Counted from the stretch's first letter, positions 15,881 through 29,938 are shown. The stretch is 64,000 nt of DNA from Mesorhizobium sp. (GCF_024710845.1 NZ_JANJTZ010000066.1:1-64000), one strand, 5' to 3'. Made by a program: numbers and translations. The notes: generated by a model not told the origin, from the letters alone.

Positions 15881-16269
15881 CAGTCCTTCAGGAAGTCGAC
15901 GTGGCGGTGGACCAGCTTCCATTCGCCGACCTCGCGCCGGAACAGTTCGGTCACGCGCAGGTTCATTGCGACCGCGTTTCCGTCGATGTCCACAATCGCC
16001 CTCTGAATGCCGCACCAGTAGGCAATGTCGCCGCCTTCGGCCGACTGGAGTATCTCCAGCCGGCTTTCGCCATCCGGTCCGAAACGCGACGCTCCTGCTC
16101 GATAGGATGCGATGATCGAGGCTCGCCCGGTGACCACCTTGCCGTCCGGGCCGAAAAAGGTCGACGGCTCGGATTCGGACGTCAGCTGTTTTACCTGGTC
16201 GGAACGGCCGCGACTGTAAGCCTCCGCTGCGGTCTCGCGACGGGTCATGAATTCTGCGAACGACGACAT
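15880..16269 (-). CDS. SnoaL/NTF2-like fold protein (DUF4440-type)
   Basis: The 129-residue protein has the layout of a cone-shaped NTF2/SnoaL fold: an N-terminal helix (FAEFMTRRETAAEAYSRG), a central FFGPDGKVVTGRASI segment, and C-terminal strands ending in REVGEWKLVHRHVDFLKD, the usual 'W-k-i-v-h-.-H' ending of SnoaL_3/DUF4440 proteins. Such proteins range from ketosteroid-isomerase-like enzymes to ligand binders, so no reaction can be named. ATG 16269 is chosen at MSSFAEF; an upstream in-frame ATG (16365) adds arginine/proline-rich residues of no character. Confidence 0.75.
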   Translation of the reverse strand: MSSFAEFMTRRETAAEAYSRGRSDQVKQLTSESEPSTFFGPDGKVVTGRASIIASYRAGASRFGPDGESRLEILQSAEGGDIAYWCGIQRAIVDIDGNAVAMNLRVTELFRREVGEWKLVHRHVDFLKD

Positions 16270-16377
16270 CGTCTGGTTCCCTTCCGGCGGACGGTACCTT
16301 GCCATCGACCGGTCTAAGGGGCGCCGGCTCGGGCCACCAGTTCCAGCCGGCGATCGTCCTGACAATCCGGTCAGGAA

Positions 16378-17433
16378 CTATATCGGCATGAGTAGCCTGC
16401 GAAACGCCTCGATGTCGTTCTCCGCCGTAGCGAAGCTCGTCACGAAGCGGCAGAGCGTTTCGTCGTCGCCGATCGCGCCCTCGAAGGAGGCCGGTCTTGC
16501 CCAGGGGTAGAAGCGGGCGCCTTTGCCGGTAAGGTCGTCCATCAGGGCCGTCGGCATGACCGCGAACACCTCGTTGGCATCCGGCTTCCAGGCGAGTCGC
16601 ATGCGGTTCGACGAGGAGAGGACCGCCGAGAGGCTCTGCGCCATCGCATTCGAATGGCGCGCCATGTCCAGCCAGAGATCTCCTTCGAAATAGGCTTCGA
16701 ACTGTGCCGAGATGAAGCGGGACTTGGAAAAGAGCTGGGCCGCCCGCTTGCGCAGAAAGGGAATATCGGCGGCCTTCCCCGGGTCGAGGACCACCAGCGC
16801 CTCGGCGCACCAGCAGCCGTTCTTGGTGCCGCCGAAGGAGACGAGGTCAACGCCGCGCTTCCAGGTCATCTCGGCAGGAGTCGTGCCCAGTGCCACGAGC
16901 GCGTTGGCAAAGCGGGCGCCGTCCATGTGGAGCGGAAGGCCGTTTGACCGGGCGACCTTGCCGACCGCCTCGATCTCGTCGAGCGAGTAGACGGTGCCGA
17001 TCTCGGTCGCCTGGGTGATCGAGACGGCCATGGGCTGGCCGTGGTGGACGAATTCGGCCGGATAGCGGGCGATAGCAGCGGAGAGGGCGGACGGGTCGAT
17101 CTTGCCCAGTGCGCCTTCGACCGGACAGAGCCGCGCTCCGCCGGTGAAATATTCCGGTGCGCCGCATTCATCGACGATCATGTGCGCTTCGGTATGGCAG
17201 AAGGCTACGCCGCCGGGCCTGTTGCTGGCAGCCATGGCAAGCGAGTTTGCCGCCGTTCCCGTGCCGACGAAGAAGACCGTGACCTCTCGCTCGAAAATAC
17301 GGCTGAACGTGTCGTTGACTGACCTGTCGAGATCGCTCGAGCCGTAGGCGGGCGCAAAGCCGTCCGCGTGCCGAACGAGACTCTCGGCGACCTTAGGGTG
17401 AGCGCCTGACCAATTGTCAGAGGAAAAGATCAT
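16378..17433 (-). CDS. ltaE: Low-specificity L-threonine aldolase
   Basis: A 351-residue PLP enzyme of fold type I (beta-eliminating lyase family) that cleaves L-threonine or allo-threonine to glycine and acetaldehyde. MIFSSDNWSGAHPKV is the start motif and FVGTGTAANSLA is the phosphate-binding turn. HMDGARFANALVALG carries the Asp that pairs with the PLP nitrogen, and SFGGTKNGCWCAEA holds the Schiff-base Lys. The ATG at 17433 starts the conserved part. An upstream in-frame ATG at 17466 adds 11 residues. Confidence 0.9.
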   Translation of the reverse strand: MIFSSDNWSGAHPKVAESLVRHADGFAPAYGSSDLDRSVNDTFSRIFEREVTVFFVGTGTAANSLAMAASNRPGGVAFCHTEAHMIVDECGAPEYFTGGARLCPVEGALGKIDPSALSAAIARYPAEFVHHGQPMAVSITQATEIGTVYSLDEIEAVGKVARSNGLPLHMDGARFANALVALGTTPAEMTWKRGVDLVSFGGTKNGCWCAEALVVLDPGKAADIPFLRKRAAQLFSKSRFISAQFEAYFEGDLWLDMARHSNAMAQSLSAVLSSSNRMRLAWKPDANEVFAVMPTALMDDLTGKGARFYPWARPASFEGAIGDDETLCRFVTSFATAENDIEAFRRLLMPI

Positions 17434-17791
17434 TGCCACCCCGCTGCCGCTGTTTCGGGCGGACAATGTTCATTGGTGAGCCAGTGCGCAAGCCCGGCTT
17501 TGAAAGCTACCAAGGCCCCTGGACCGGGAGGCTTGCGGACTATCAACACTGACGCGAAATAATATTACGCGACGCCGCCGGTTGGGGCATGAAAAATACG
17601 CCCGGAAGGTTCGGCTTTTGCATTTCGGTCTTGTGCGCCTGCAAGATTTCTGGCATATGAAATTTAGGACAGCACTGCTGTCATATTAATCGTCGCTTAA
17701 GTGGCCGGAAATGGCGTATCATCGCGCCACTCCGGCCTTGCGCGCGAAAGGCGCGGGGACCGGTTCCCCGATCGAACAGGAGGATGAAGCG
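17434..17791. other. Divergent intergenic region between ltaE and gltB
   Basis: 358 bases without a gene. It contains the gltB promoter/operator candidate (entered separately) and CGCGAAATAATATTACGCG at about 17551-17569, an interrupted palindrome in an A+T-rich patch. GGGGACCGGTTCCCC lies about 30 bases before the gltB start and is a hairpin-forming palindrome in the leader. I see no sigma-54 -24/-12 element. Confidence 0.5.
17631..17682 (+). promoter_or_regulatory. Candidate gltB promoter with palindromic operator
   Basis: TTGTGC (17631-17636) and CATATG (17654-17659) are spaced by 17 bases. Immediately downstream, where transcription would start, is GACAGCACTGCTGTC (17668-17682), a perfect 7-1-7 inverted repeat. 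A site there would suit a repressor of glutamate synthase. The regulator is unknown. Confidence 0.4.
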
Positions 17792-22501
<4,710 letters not shown>

Positions 22502-22519
22502 TTGCGCGATCGCTCATGC

Positions 22520-22543
22520 TGGCATATGTTTTGGCATATGCCA
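22520..22543 (+). promoter_or_regulatory. Repeated TGGCATATG operator upstream of vapB
   Basis: TGGCATATG at 22520-22528 is repeated as TGGCATATGCCA (itself palindromic) at 22532-22543, overlapping the region just before the ribosome site AAAGGAGG. Paired palindromes in this position are typical of autoregulation by VapBC-type complexes. Confidence 0.55.
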
Positions 22544-22555
22544 AAGGAGGCAGCG

Positions 22556-22822
22556 ATGAATGCGCACGACGATGTTTCTCGCACGGCCAGCTTGTTCCGC
22601 AACGGACGAAGCCAGGCAGTCAGAATACCGAAGGAGTTCGAGTTCGAGGGCGAGGAAGTCCTGATCACTCGTGATGCGAAGGGGAAGCTGACATTGGAGG
22701 AAGTGAAGAGGAAACCGACCTTGCTGGAAATCCTCGCAACGCTCAAGCCGTTGGGGCCGGACGATCAGTTCCCCGATATTGACGAGAGCGATCTTCTGCC
22801 CCTGGAAGATGTGAGGCTGTGA
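22556..22822 (+). CDS. vapB: Antitoxin, VapB/AbrB (SpoVT) family
   Basis: An 88-residue antitoxin. The N-terminal swapped-hairpin DNA-binding domain reads [20 protein letters not shown], then [11 protein letters not shown], the classic VapB signature. The C-terminal 35 residues, rich in Asp/Glu/Leu, would wrap the toxin. ATG 22556 follows AAAGGAGGCAGCG; an in-frame ATG at 22538 lies inside the operator. Its end overlaps vapC by four bases (GTGA), the usual translational coupling. Placed 54 bases after gltB, it sits inside the glutamate synthase operon. Confidence 0.92.
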   Translation: MNAHDDVSRTASLFRNGRSQAVRIPKEFEFEGEEVLITRDAKGKLTLEEVKRKPTLLEILATLKPLGPDDQFPDIDESDLLPLEDVRL

Positions 22823-23223
22823 CCTTCTACCTTTTGGACACGAATGCTGTCTCGAACCTCGCCGACAGGCCGGATGGTCCGGTTGCCCGGCAAATAGCCA
22901 AGGTCGGTTTGGAGAATGTCGTGACCAGCGTGATCGTCAATGGAGAGATCGAGTTTGGCCTCGAGCTTAAGCAAAGCACGCGACTTAGGGCGCAGATGGA
23001 GAAAGTGCTTTCCGCCTTGCCTATCCTTCCGTTCGAGCGGCCGGCCAGCAAGCACTATGGTGTGCTGCGAGCGGAGTTGAAACGACAGGGGCGACCGATA
23101 GGGCCGAACGACTTGCTGATCGCCGCCCATGCATTGGCTCTAGACGCGACATTGGTGACAGCGAACGAGAGTGAATTTGCCCGCGTGCCGGGATTGAAGA
23201 TCGAGAATTGGTTGCGCGCCTAG
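22819..23223 (+). CDS. vapC: Toxin VapC, PIN-domain ribonuclease
   Basis: A 134-residue PIN nuclease starting with GTG. The acidic metal-binding residues are all present: Asp7 in [11 protein letters not shown], Glu43 in NGEIEFG, Asp98 in [12 protein letters not shown] and the TANESEF motif near 115-120. VapC toxins cleave tRNAs or rRNA when VapB is degraded. All catalytic residues are intact, so the toxin is probably active. It ends 23 bases before the gltD start, and read-through from gltB or vapB must pass through it to reach gltD. Confidence 0.93.
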   Translation: MTFYLLDTNAVSNLADRPDGPVARQIAKVGLENVVTSVIVNGEIEFGLELKQSTRLRAQMEKVLSALPILPFERPASKHYGVLRAELKRQGRPIGPNDLLIAAHALALDATLVTANESEFARVPGLKIENWLRA

Positions 23224-23246
23224 AGGCGCAGTTGAGTGAGATACGA

Positions 23247-24698
23247 ATGGGCAAGGTGACAGGTTTCCTCGAGATCGACCGGCAGGTGCACAAGTACCAG
23301 CCGGCCTCCGACCGCATCCGGCATTTTCGCGAGTTCACGCTGCCGATGTCGGACACCGAGGTCGAGAAACAGGCGGCGCGCTGCATGGATTGCGGCGTGC
23401 CCTATTGCCATGGTCCGACGGGATGTCCGGTCCACAACCAGATTCCGGACTGGAACGACCTCGTCTACAATGGCGACTGGGACAGCGCGATCCGCAACCT
23501 TCATTCGACGAACAACTTCCCTGAATGGACGGGCCGCATCTGCCCGGCGCCGTGCGAGGAGGCGTGCACACTCAACCTCGAGGACATACCGGTCGCGATC
23601 AAGACGATCGAGCAGGCCATTGCCGACAAGGCATACGAGACCGGATACATCGTGCCCCAGCCCGCCGCGGCCAAAACGGGCAAGAAGGTCGCGATCATCG
23701 GTTCGGGGCCGGCAGGAATGGCCGCCGCGCAGCAGCTTGGCCGCAGCGGCCACGAGGTGCATGTCTACGAACGCGAGAGCCGTCCCGGCGGGCTGATGCG
23801 CTTCGGCATTCCCGACTTCAAGATCGAGAAGCGCTACGTTGACCGCCGCGTCGAGCAGATGCAGGGGGAGGGCGTGACCTTCTTCTGCAATGTCAACGTC
23901 GGCGCCGACAAGCCACTGGACGAACTGATGGCGGAATACGATGCCGTGCTCTATTGCGGCGGCTCGGAGAAGCCTCGGCCGGCCGGTATCCCCGGCATCG
24001 AGTTCGCTGGCGTGCACGATGCGATGCCGTATCTGGTGCAGCAGAACAAGCGCGTCGGCGGCGAGCCGATCCTGTCGGCAGCCTGGCCGGCCGATCCGAT
24101 CCTCGCCAACGGCAAGCACGTCGTGGTGGTGGGTGGCGGCGACACGGCGTCTGACTGCGTCGGCACGGCGTTCCGCCAGGGCGCGGTGCGCGTCACCCAG
24201 CTCGACATCCGCCCGCAGCCGCCCGCGAAGGAAGACAAGCTGACCGTCTGGCCCTATTGGGCGACCAAGATGCGGACTTCGTCCAGCCAGGCCGAAGGCG
24301 TCGAGCGCGAGTTCCAGGTCGCGACGCTGGAGTTCATCGGCGAGGACGGCGTCCTGACCGGCGTGAAGTGCTGCGAGGTCGACGAGAAGCGCAAGCCGAT
24401 CGCCGGCACCGAGTTCGTCATCCGCGCCGACCTCGCTTTCATCGCGATCGGGTTCGCAGGGCCGATGGAGAACGGGCTTGCATTCAAAGCCGAGGGACTC
24501 GGCCTGACGCGCGACGCGCGCGGTTCGACCAATGTGGTTGCCAACGACAAGGACTATCGAACCACCATCGACAAGCTGTTCGCGGCGGGCGACGTGCGGC
24601 GAGGCCAATCGCTTGTCGTATGGGCGATCCGCGAGGGCCGTCAGGCGGCGCGCTCGATCGACGAGTATCTGATGGGATCGACGGTCCTGCCGCGATAG
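23247..24698 (+). CDS. gltD: Glutamate synthase [NADPH] small subunit
   Basis: The 483-residue beta subunit passes electrons from NADPH through FAD and iron-sulphur clusters to GltB. The N-terminal Fe-S domain has CMDCGVPYCHGPTGCPVHN and ICPAPCEEACTLNL. The FAD motif is AIIGSGPAGMAAAQQLG, the NADPH motif VVVGGGDTASDCVGTA, and the C-terminal FAD contact KLFAAGDVRRGQSLVVWAI. Start at ATG 23247 (MGKVTGFLEIDRQ); the open frame begins earlier inside the vapC 3' end. The nearest upstream sequence is the vapC tail, so translation may depend on read-through of the toxin module. Confidence 0.96.
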   Translation: MGKVTGFLEIDRQVHKYQPASDRIRHFREFTLPMSDTEVEKQAARCMDCGVPYCHGPTGCPVHNQIPDWNDLVYNGDWDSAIRNLHSTNNFPEWTGRICPAPCEEACTLNLEDIPVAIKTIEQAIADKAYETGYIVPQPAAAKTGKKVAIIGSGPAGMAAAQQLGRSGHEVHVYERESRPGGLMRFGIPDFKIEKRYVDRRVEQMQGEGVTFFCNVNVGADKPLDELMAEYDAVLYCGGSEKPRPAGIPGIEFAGVHDAMPYLVQQNKRVGGEPILSAAWPADPILANGKHVVVVGGGDTASDCVGTAFRQGAVRVTQLDIRPQPPAKEDKLTVWPYWATKMRTSSSQAEGVEREFQVATLEFIGEDGVLTGVKCCEVDEKRKPIAGTEFVIRADLAFIAIGFAGPMENGLAFKAEGLGLTRDARGSTNVVANDKDYRTTIDKLFAAGDVRRGQSLVVWAIREGRQAARSIDEYLMGSTVLPR

Positions 24699-24722
24699 GC
24701 AGGGCCAGAACCAGCGGTCGCG

Positions 24723-25946
24723 TCAGTTCGCGATCGCGGTCGTCTTGTCGGCGTCGGGAGGAACCTCGGCAGCCGGGTTCGCCGCGGTGCCGTTGCCGAA
24801 ATCGTCGGCTCTGCCTGCGACCGGAGCCGGCGCGACGCCCTCTTTCGTGAGCTTCTCCGCTGCCGTCTGCGACTTGGCCGCGCCGGGGGTGAAGGTTGCA
24901 CCCAGAAGCTCCTGGCCGCCATCCAGTTCGGGATCCGTGAGAGAAATCGGAACCGTGCGCTCGATGTTGGCCGGAGTGGACACGCCTCCCGGTAGCTGGG
25001 GCGCGAGGCCGTTAGGCCCCAGCGCCCCGATCTGCGCAGGCTTGGCCGTGCCGAGGATCTTTTCCAGGGGCTTTTCGGTATAGAAGGCGACTTTTCGCTT
25101 GCCGGGCCGGGTCAGGTTGATGCCGTTCTCGCCGGAGCGCAATTTGACGGGATTGCCGTTGATGTCGGGACCGGTGGTCACGAACGCGCCGTTCTCATCG
25201 ACGAAACCGTCCCAGATATCGACGAAACTACCGCCAACCGATTCCGCGACCGAGCGGTAGACGTCGTTGTAGGCGAGCATGTCCGACGCCATGGTCGAGT
25301 TCTTGAAAGACGGCATGCCGACCCAGACGAGCGGAACATTGCGATCCGTCACCGCCTTGGCGAGGTTGGTGGCGCGCCGTTCGTATTCCTTCATCCAGTT
25401 CTCGGAGCGCTTGGGTTCGCGCACATCGCCGACGCGCATCTCCTGGCGGTCGTTCGCGCCGAGCATGATCACGACGACGGCCGGTTTCTCGGCTTCGATG
25501 ATCGGTCCGATCTCGGCCGGCCAGTCATAGTGGTCGTCGCGGACGATGCCCGACGACCCGCTTGCCCTGGCGACGACCCTGACGCCGGGAACGGCGAGGT
25601 AGGCGCTTTCCAACCCCTCGGCCAGACCGCTTGCCAGGAAATCGCCGACGACGAGCACGACGCGGGCATCCTCGGCCTTGGCGACGGCTTCGGGAGCCGG
25701 AACGCCGGCGTCTTCACTCGAAGGGGCACGGCGCTTGATCGTCGCCCGGGGTTGCTTGCGGGGTGCCTCGGCCTCGCGCGGCTTGCCCGGGCGAAATAGC
25801 AGATCGAACAGCGAGCGCGGACGATCCTGGGCGAAGCCGGTCGCGACGGACGATCCGAGAAACACCATGGCCATCGCGATCGTGAAGAAGATCGCGATGG
25901 TCTTGATCGAGGTTTTCCGGAGTGCCGTATGCCGCAAGTTCACCAT
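24723..25946 (-). CDS. DUF459 family SGNH/GDSL hydrolase, secreted
   Basis: 407 residues. A signal-type hydrophobic stretch (IKTIAIFFTIAMAMVFLG, residues about 14-31) ends near ATGFAQD. A basic linker follows. The SGNH core has VVLVVGDFLASGLAEGL (block I), VVVIMLGANDRQEM (block III) and DGFVDENG. The C-terminal third is Pro/Ala/Gly-rich and looks disordered. DUF459 proteins are periplasmic and often sit beside peptidoglycan enzymes, which suggests cell-wall or glycan de-esterification, but no substrate is known. The start overlaps the stop of the lytic transglycosylase (TAATG), so the two are translationally coupled. Confidence 0.85.
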   Translation of the reverse strand: MVNLRHTALRKTSIKTIAIFFTIAMAMVFLGSSVATGFAQDRPRSLFDLLFRPGKPREAEAPRKQPRATIKRRAPSSEDAGVPAPEAVAKAEDARVVLVVGDFLASGLAEGLESAYLAVPGVRVVARASGSSGIVRDDHYDWPAEIGPIIEAEKPAVVVIMLGANDRQEMRVGDVREPKRSENWMKEYERRATNLAKAVTDRNVPLVWVGMPSFKNSTMASDMLAYNDVYRSVAESVGGSFVDIWDGFVDENGAFVTTGPDINGNPVKLRSGENGINLTRPGKRKVAFYTEKPLEKILGTAKPAQIGALGPNGLAPQLPGGVSTPANIERTVPISLTDPELDGGQELLGATFTPGAAKSQTAAEKLTKEGVAPAPVAGRADDFGNGTAANPAAEVPPDADKTTAIAN

Positions 25947-27166
25947 TACCTCTGACGAAGCGTCGTCAGCACTTCCTTGCTCGGGTGACCGTCCGCGGCA
26001 AGGCCAGCGCGTTCCTGGAAAGCCTTGATCGCTTGACGGGAGCCATCGCCGATCTTGCCGTCAAGCTTGCCGTCGTAATAGCCGAGCGTGAGAAGGCGCT
26101 TCTGCAATTCCTGCTTCTCCGCGAAGGTCAGCTTCGTGAACGGCCGGTTCCAGTCATTCACAAGGCTGCCGTAGCCGGCGATCTGGTCGGCAAGAAGTCC
26201 GACGGCCAGCGCGTATTTGTCGGCGTTGTTGTAGGCCTTCAGCACGAAGAAGTTCTTCGTCGCCAGGAATGCCGGGCCGGAACGTCCGTCGAGCGCCTTT
26301 AGCTCGGCCGATTCGCCCGTGTTGCGGAAAGGCTTGCCGTTCGCACGCGTGACGCCGATGTCGGCCCACTTGCCGATCGACATCTTGCCGCCGGGGAACT
26401 TGCGGCCCTGCGGAAGGGAGACTTCGTAACCCCAGGTCTGGCCGGCGCGCCACCCGTTCTTGGCGAGCAGGTTCGCCGCGGTGGCGAGTGCGTCGGGGAC
26501 GGAGTTCCAGATGTCGCGGCGGCCATTGCCATCGAAGTCGACGCCGTAGGCGATGAAGCTCGTCGGGATGAACTGCGTATGACCCATCGCACCCGCCCAG
26601 GAGCCGGTCAGGTGGCTCTCGTCGATATCGCCGCGCTGCAGGATCTTGAGCGCGGCGAGCAGCTGCGTGCGGGCGAACTTGGCGCGCCTCTTGTCGCCAT
26701 AGGCCAGCGTCGAGAGCGAGCGAACGACATTGCGCATCACCTTGTCGTTCTTGAGGATCTCGCCATAGTTCGATTCCATCGACCAGATGGCGAGCAGGAT
26801 GTGGCGGTCGACGCCGAAGCGCGCTTCGATCTTGTCGAGAGTGGACTTATATTTGCGCGCCATGTCGCGCCCGACGGCGACGGAATCCTCGTGGACCCGG
26901 TTGTCGAAATAATCCCACACGGGCGCGGTGAATTCGGGCTGGTAGCGGGCCTTTTCCAGCACCTCGGCATCCGGTTCGCTCACGCCGCGAAAGGCGCGGT
27001 CGAACGTGCTGCCGGAAATGCCCGCGCTGGCGGCGGTGCCGCGGAAATCGGCGATCCAGCGCTTGAAACCGGCATCGGCGTATGCGGGCGCCGCCGAAGC
27101 CATCGCACCGAGCGCCAAGGCGAGGGCGGCTACCCCCGCGCGGATCGTCGTTCTGCGAATGAACAT
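25946..27166 (-). CDS. Lytic murein transglycosylase (MltB/SLT_2 type) with PG-binding domain
   Basis: 406 residues. A basic N-terminus and hydrophobic signal (AGVAALALALGAMASAAPAYA) target it to the periplasm. The SLT_2 domain carries ILLAIWSMESNYGEI with the catalytic Glu, then SWAGAMGHTQFIPTSFIAYG and FDGNGRRDIWNS. Residues about 350-405 form a PG_binding_1 domain (LQKRLLTLGYYDGKLDGKIG). It cuts the glycan strand to a 1,6-anhydro end. ATG 27166 has GGAGGCAAGG upstream. It is the first gene of a two-gene unit with the DUF459 hydrolase and is divergent from galU. Confidence 0.92.
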   Translation of the reverse strand: MFIRRTTIRAGVAALALALGAMASAAPAYADAGFKRWIADFRGTAASAGISGSTFDRAFRGVSEPDAEVLEKARYQPEFTAPVWDYFDNRVHEDSVAVGRDMARKYKSTLDKIEARFGVDRHILLAIWSMESNYGEILKNDKVMRNVVRSLSTLAYGDKRRAKFARTQLLAALKILQRGDIDESHLTGSWAGAMGHTQFIPTSFIAYGVDFDGNGRRDIWNSVPDALATAANLLAKNGWRAGQTWGYEVSLPQGRKFPGGKMSIGKWADIGVTRANGKPFRNTGESAELKALDGRSGPAFLATKNFFVLKAYNNADKYALAVGLLADQIAGYGSLVNDWNRPFTKLTFAEKQELQKRLLTLGYYDGKLDGKIGDGSRQAIKAFQERAGLAADGHPSKEVLTTLRQR

Positions 27167-27358
27167 CCTTGCCTCCATCGTCATCCAAGATGCCGATTCA
27201 TCGGAGAATTGGGTTAGGATTCAGTTTACCATAGGGACGTTTTGGAAATGGAACGTCAAGCGTCGTTTGAAGTTAGCCACGGCCGAGGCATTCAGTATTT
27301 TTCAATTCCGGCATGAAAGTGTCGCGCGCGGCCAAAGCCGACATTGCGGAGGAAAAGA

Positions 27359-28252
27359 GTGACCAACAAGAAGATTCGCAAGGCTGTATTTCCCGTCGCG
27401 GGCCTAGGTACGCGCTTCCTTCCCGCAACGAAGGCGATCCCCAAGGAGATGCTGACCGTCGTCGACAAGCCGGTGATCCAGTATGTCGTGGACGAGGCGC
27501 GCGAGGCGGGCATCGAGCATTTCATCTTCGTCACCGGACGCAACAAGGCGGTGATCGAGGACCATTTCGACATCCAGTTCGAGCTCAACGCGACGCTGCG
27601 CGAACGCGGCAAGACAGAGCCGCTGGAGCGGCTGGCTGCGATGCAGCCCGCCGCGGGAACGACCAGCTTCACGCGGCAGCAGGAACCGCTCGGTCTCGGC
27701 CATGCCGTATGGTGCGCGCGCGAGCTGGTGGGAGACGAGCCGTTCGCGCTGCTGTTGCCCGACATGATCATGCAATCGCGGAAGAGCTGCATGGTGGAGA
27801 TGGCCGAACTCTACGAACATACCGGCGGCAATGTCATCGCCCTGCAGGAATGCGATCCCGCCGAGGCGCATAAATACGGCATCGTCGGCAAAGGCCGCGA
27901 TGTTCATACCGGTTTCGAGATCACCAAGATGGTCGAGAAGCCGAAGCCCGGCACGGCACCCTCCAACCTCTACATCAACGGCCGCTACATCCTGCAGCCG
28001 GAGATCTTCGACATCCTCGCGACGCAGGAACGCGGCGCCGGCAACGAGATCCAGCTCACGGACGCGATGCTGACGCTCGCGAAATCACAACCGTTCCACG
28101 GCGTCCACTATCGCGGCAGGACGTTCGATTGCGGTTCGCCGGAAGGCTTCATCGAAGCCAACATCGCCTTCGGCCTGTGGCGTCCCGACATGCACTCGCA
28201 TGTCCTGTCGGCGATCGAACGGCTTTCGACCGAGGTGGCCCCGACGGGGTAG
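27359..28252 (+). CDS. galU: UTP-glucose-1-phosphate uridylyltransferase
   Basis: The 297-residue enzyme forms UDP-glucose for polysaccharide synthesis. The nucleotide-binding motif is [20 protein letters not shown], followed by [40 protein letters not shown] and the sugar-binding [15 protein letters not shown] prefer GTG 27359 because GGAGGAAAA lies just ahead and the product begins [12 protein letters not shown]. An ATG at 27344 would add five residues. Confidence 0.93.
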   Translation: MTNKKIRKAVFPVAGLGTRFLPATKAIPKEMLTVVDKPVIQYVVDEAREAGIEHFIFVTGRNKAVIEDHFDIQFELNATLRERGKTEPLERLAAMQPAAGTTSFTRQQEPLGLGHAVWCARELVGDEPFALLLPDMIMQSRKSCMVEMAELYEHTGGNVIALQECDPAEAHKYGIVGKGRDVHTGFEITKMVEKPKPGTAPSNLYINGRYILQPEIFDILATQERGAGNEIQLTDAMLTLAKSQPFHGVHYRGRTFDCGSPEGFIEANIAFGLWRPDMHSHVLSAIERLSTEVAPTG

Positions 28253-28258
28253 GAGCGC

Positions 28259-29938
28259 CTAGCGCTGCAGCTTGACGCCCAGGAAGACGTTGTGGACCGC
28301 CGTGTCTCGGCCGGGTAGCGTGCTGGTGAGCTGCTCGTAGCGATAGCGGCCGGTCAGGCCCGCATAGCGGTTGAGCCACCAGGTGAGCGACGTTTCGCCG
28401 CGCAAGGTCAGATCGTGGTCCGCCGTCGAGGCGTAGTCGCGCCATGACGCTCCCAGAGATACGTCCAGGGACAGGTTGGCGCGAATCTCCCGCTTCAGCG
28501 ACACCGTTCCGGAATAGAGGATCGAGCCGCTCTCGCCCGCCGTCGTGGTTCCTTCCACCTCGGTCGAGGCGTTGAAGCCGACGGTCGTGCCGCGCTCCGG
28601 CGACCAGGACAGTTCCGCGCTGGTGGACACGCCCGAAATGTCGGAAAGGGCGGCGTCGTCGAACTGCTCGGTAACATAGCCGAGTGCCAGTTCCCCGGTC
28701 AGCTTCTCGCCAAGGTCGAGTTCCGCGCCGAGACGCGCGGCCATGCGGTCCGACGAACGCTGGTAGCCGCCGCTGTCGACCTTCTGATCATAGACGCGGC
28801 GGCCGTATTCGAGTTCGACGAAGGGTGTGAGCGCCGGAGAAATCTCGTAGCCGGTGCGCAGGATGCCGGTGAGCAACGTCGAATTGCGCTCCTCCTGCGA
28901 GAGAGTCCCGCCGCCTTCGAGTTCCGCGTCGCTATAGTCGAGCCGGAGAAGGTTCCCGCTCGCAGCGAAGCGGAACTTGCCGACGTCCTTTTCGAGCCCA
29001 AGGCTGCCGGTGAGTTCCTGCCGGATCGGGCGTGATGTGACGGTCGCGGGAAGCTCCACCGGCGAATCCGCGTCCTCGCGGCGGAGCGAATAGCCGAGCT
29101 TGCCGATGCCGCGAAGCTCCTCGCTGATGTCTAGATTGAGCGTCGCGTCCACACCTGCCGACGGGTCCGTGACCGGTTCGCCGTCGATCGATTTCCGGTA
29201 GGTGCCGTAGGCGTTGATGTTCGCGGAATGTCGCGACCAATCCGACACCGCGTTGAGGCGCAAGGTGGTCTCCGAGAGCACCGCCGGTTTCGGAACCGGG
29301 CTGTATGTCGCGTTCGAGGTCCAGGTCACGCCCTGTTCGAGGGTCGTGACGACATTGAACGTGCCGAGCCGCAGGCCGAGCGGAGCATAGGGATTTTCCT
29401 CCGCCGCCGTGTCGGGGGTCTCGATGGCTGCCGTGCGGATGTTCTCCGCCTCGACGCGGATATTCCGCTCCTCGTCTTCCGAATCGACCTTCTCGGCGCG
29501 AGGATTTGCCGCGGTGGGCTCCTCTTCCTCCGCTGCCGGCTCGTCTGCCTTGGCCTCGGCTTTCTTCTCGCGCCGGCGCACGCCGGTGGGTGTCTCGGGC
29601 TTTTCGGGCTCGCCCAGGGAGTCGGCATCGGTCGGAGGGTCGGGGAACAGCGTCGTGAGCGTGCTCGCCTCGGGAATCTCCTCGTCCTCGGTGGCACGCG
29701 GGCCTTCGGGAACATAGGCCGGATTGGCTGCCTGCTGTTCCTCCCGAGTGGGCGGCGTCACCGGATAGAGCGGGGAAGGGCGGGAAACGAGCTCACGCCG
29801 GACATCGGCTTCCGTCACTTCGCCGCGGAGCTCCTGCGCCGCTGCCGGGTGAGCCACGAGGAGAACGGCCGCGCTCGCGGCGAGCAGCACGGCGCGCCGG
29901 CGCAGCAGTCTCGGCGATAAGGTTCGGATACGCGGCAT
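28259..29938 (-). CDS. Outer-membrane beta-barrel protein, BBP2_2 family
   Basis: 559 residues. An arginine-rich N-terminus and hydrophobic signal (VLLAASAAVLLVAHPAAAQ) precede a 140-residue acidic Pro/Glu-rich periplasmic or linker region. From about residue 190 to the end, alternating aromatic/polar strands form the barrel, ending in HNVFLGVKLQR. The layout matches 'putative beta-barrel porin 2' (PF10082) proteins of Rhizobiales. Their role is unknown; some are near exopolysaccharide genes. It is convergent with galU with only six bases between. A run of TTAACCAT-like sites lies upstream (about 29990-30005). Confidence 0.8.
   Translation of the reverse strand: MPRIRTLSPRLLRRRAVLLAASAAVLLVAHPAAAQELRGEVTEADVRRELVSRPSPLYPVTPPTREEQQAANPAYVPEGPRATEDEEIPEASTLTTLFPDPPTDADSLGEPEKPETPTGVRRREKKAEAKADEPAAEEEEPTAANPRAEKVDSEDEERNIRVEAENIRTAAIETPDTAAEENPYAPLGLRLGTFNVVTTLEQGVTWTSNATYSPVPKPAVLSETTLRLNAVSDWSRHSANINAYGTYRKSIDGEPVTDPSAGVDATLNLDISEELRGIGKLGYSLRREDADSPVELPATVTSRPIRQELTGSLGLEKDVGKFRFAASGNLLRLDYSDAELEGGGTLSQEERNSTLLTGILRTGYEISPALTPFVELEYGRRVYDQKVDSGGYQRSSDRMAARLGAELDLGEKLTGELALGYVTEQFDDAALSDISGVSTSAELSWSPERGTTVGFNASTEVEGTTTAGESGSILYSGTVSLKREIRANLSLDVSLGASWRDYASTADHDLTLRGETSLTWWLNRYAGLTGRYRYEQLTSTLPGRDTAVHNVFLGVKLQR

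Noticed and set aside
23220..24608. 462-codon frame opposite gltD
   Set aside because: It runs opposite the confidently identified gltD and has no domain, signal sequence or ribosome site of its own.
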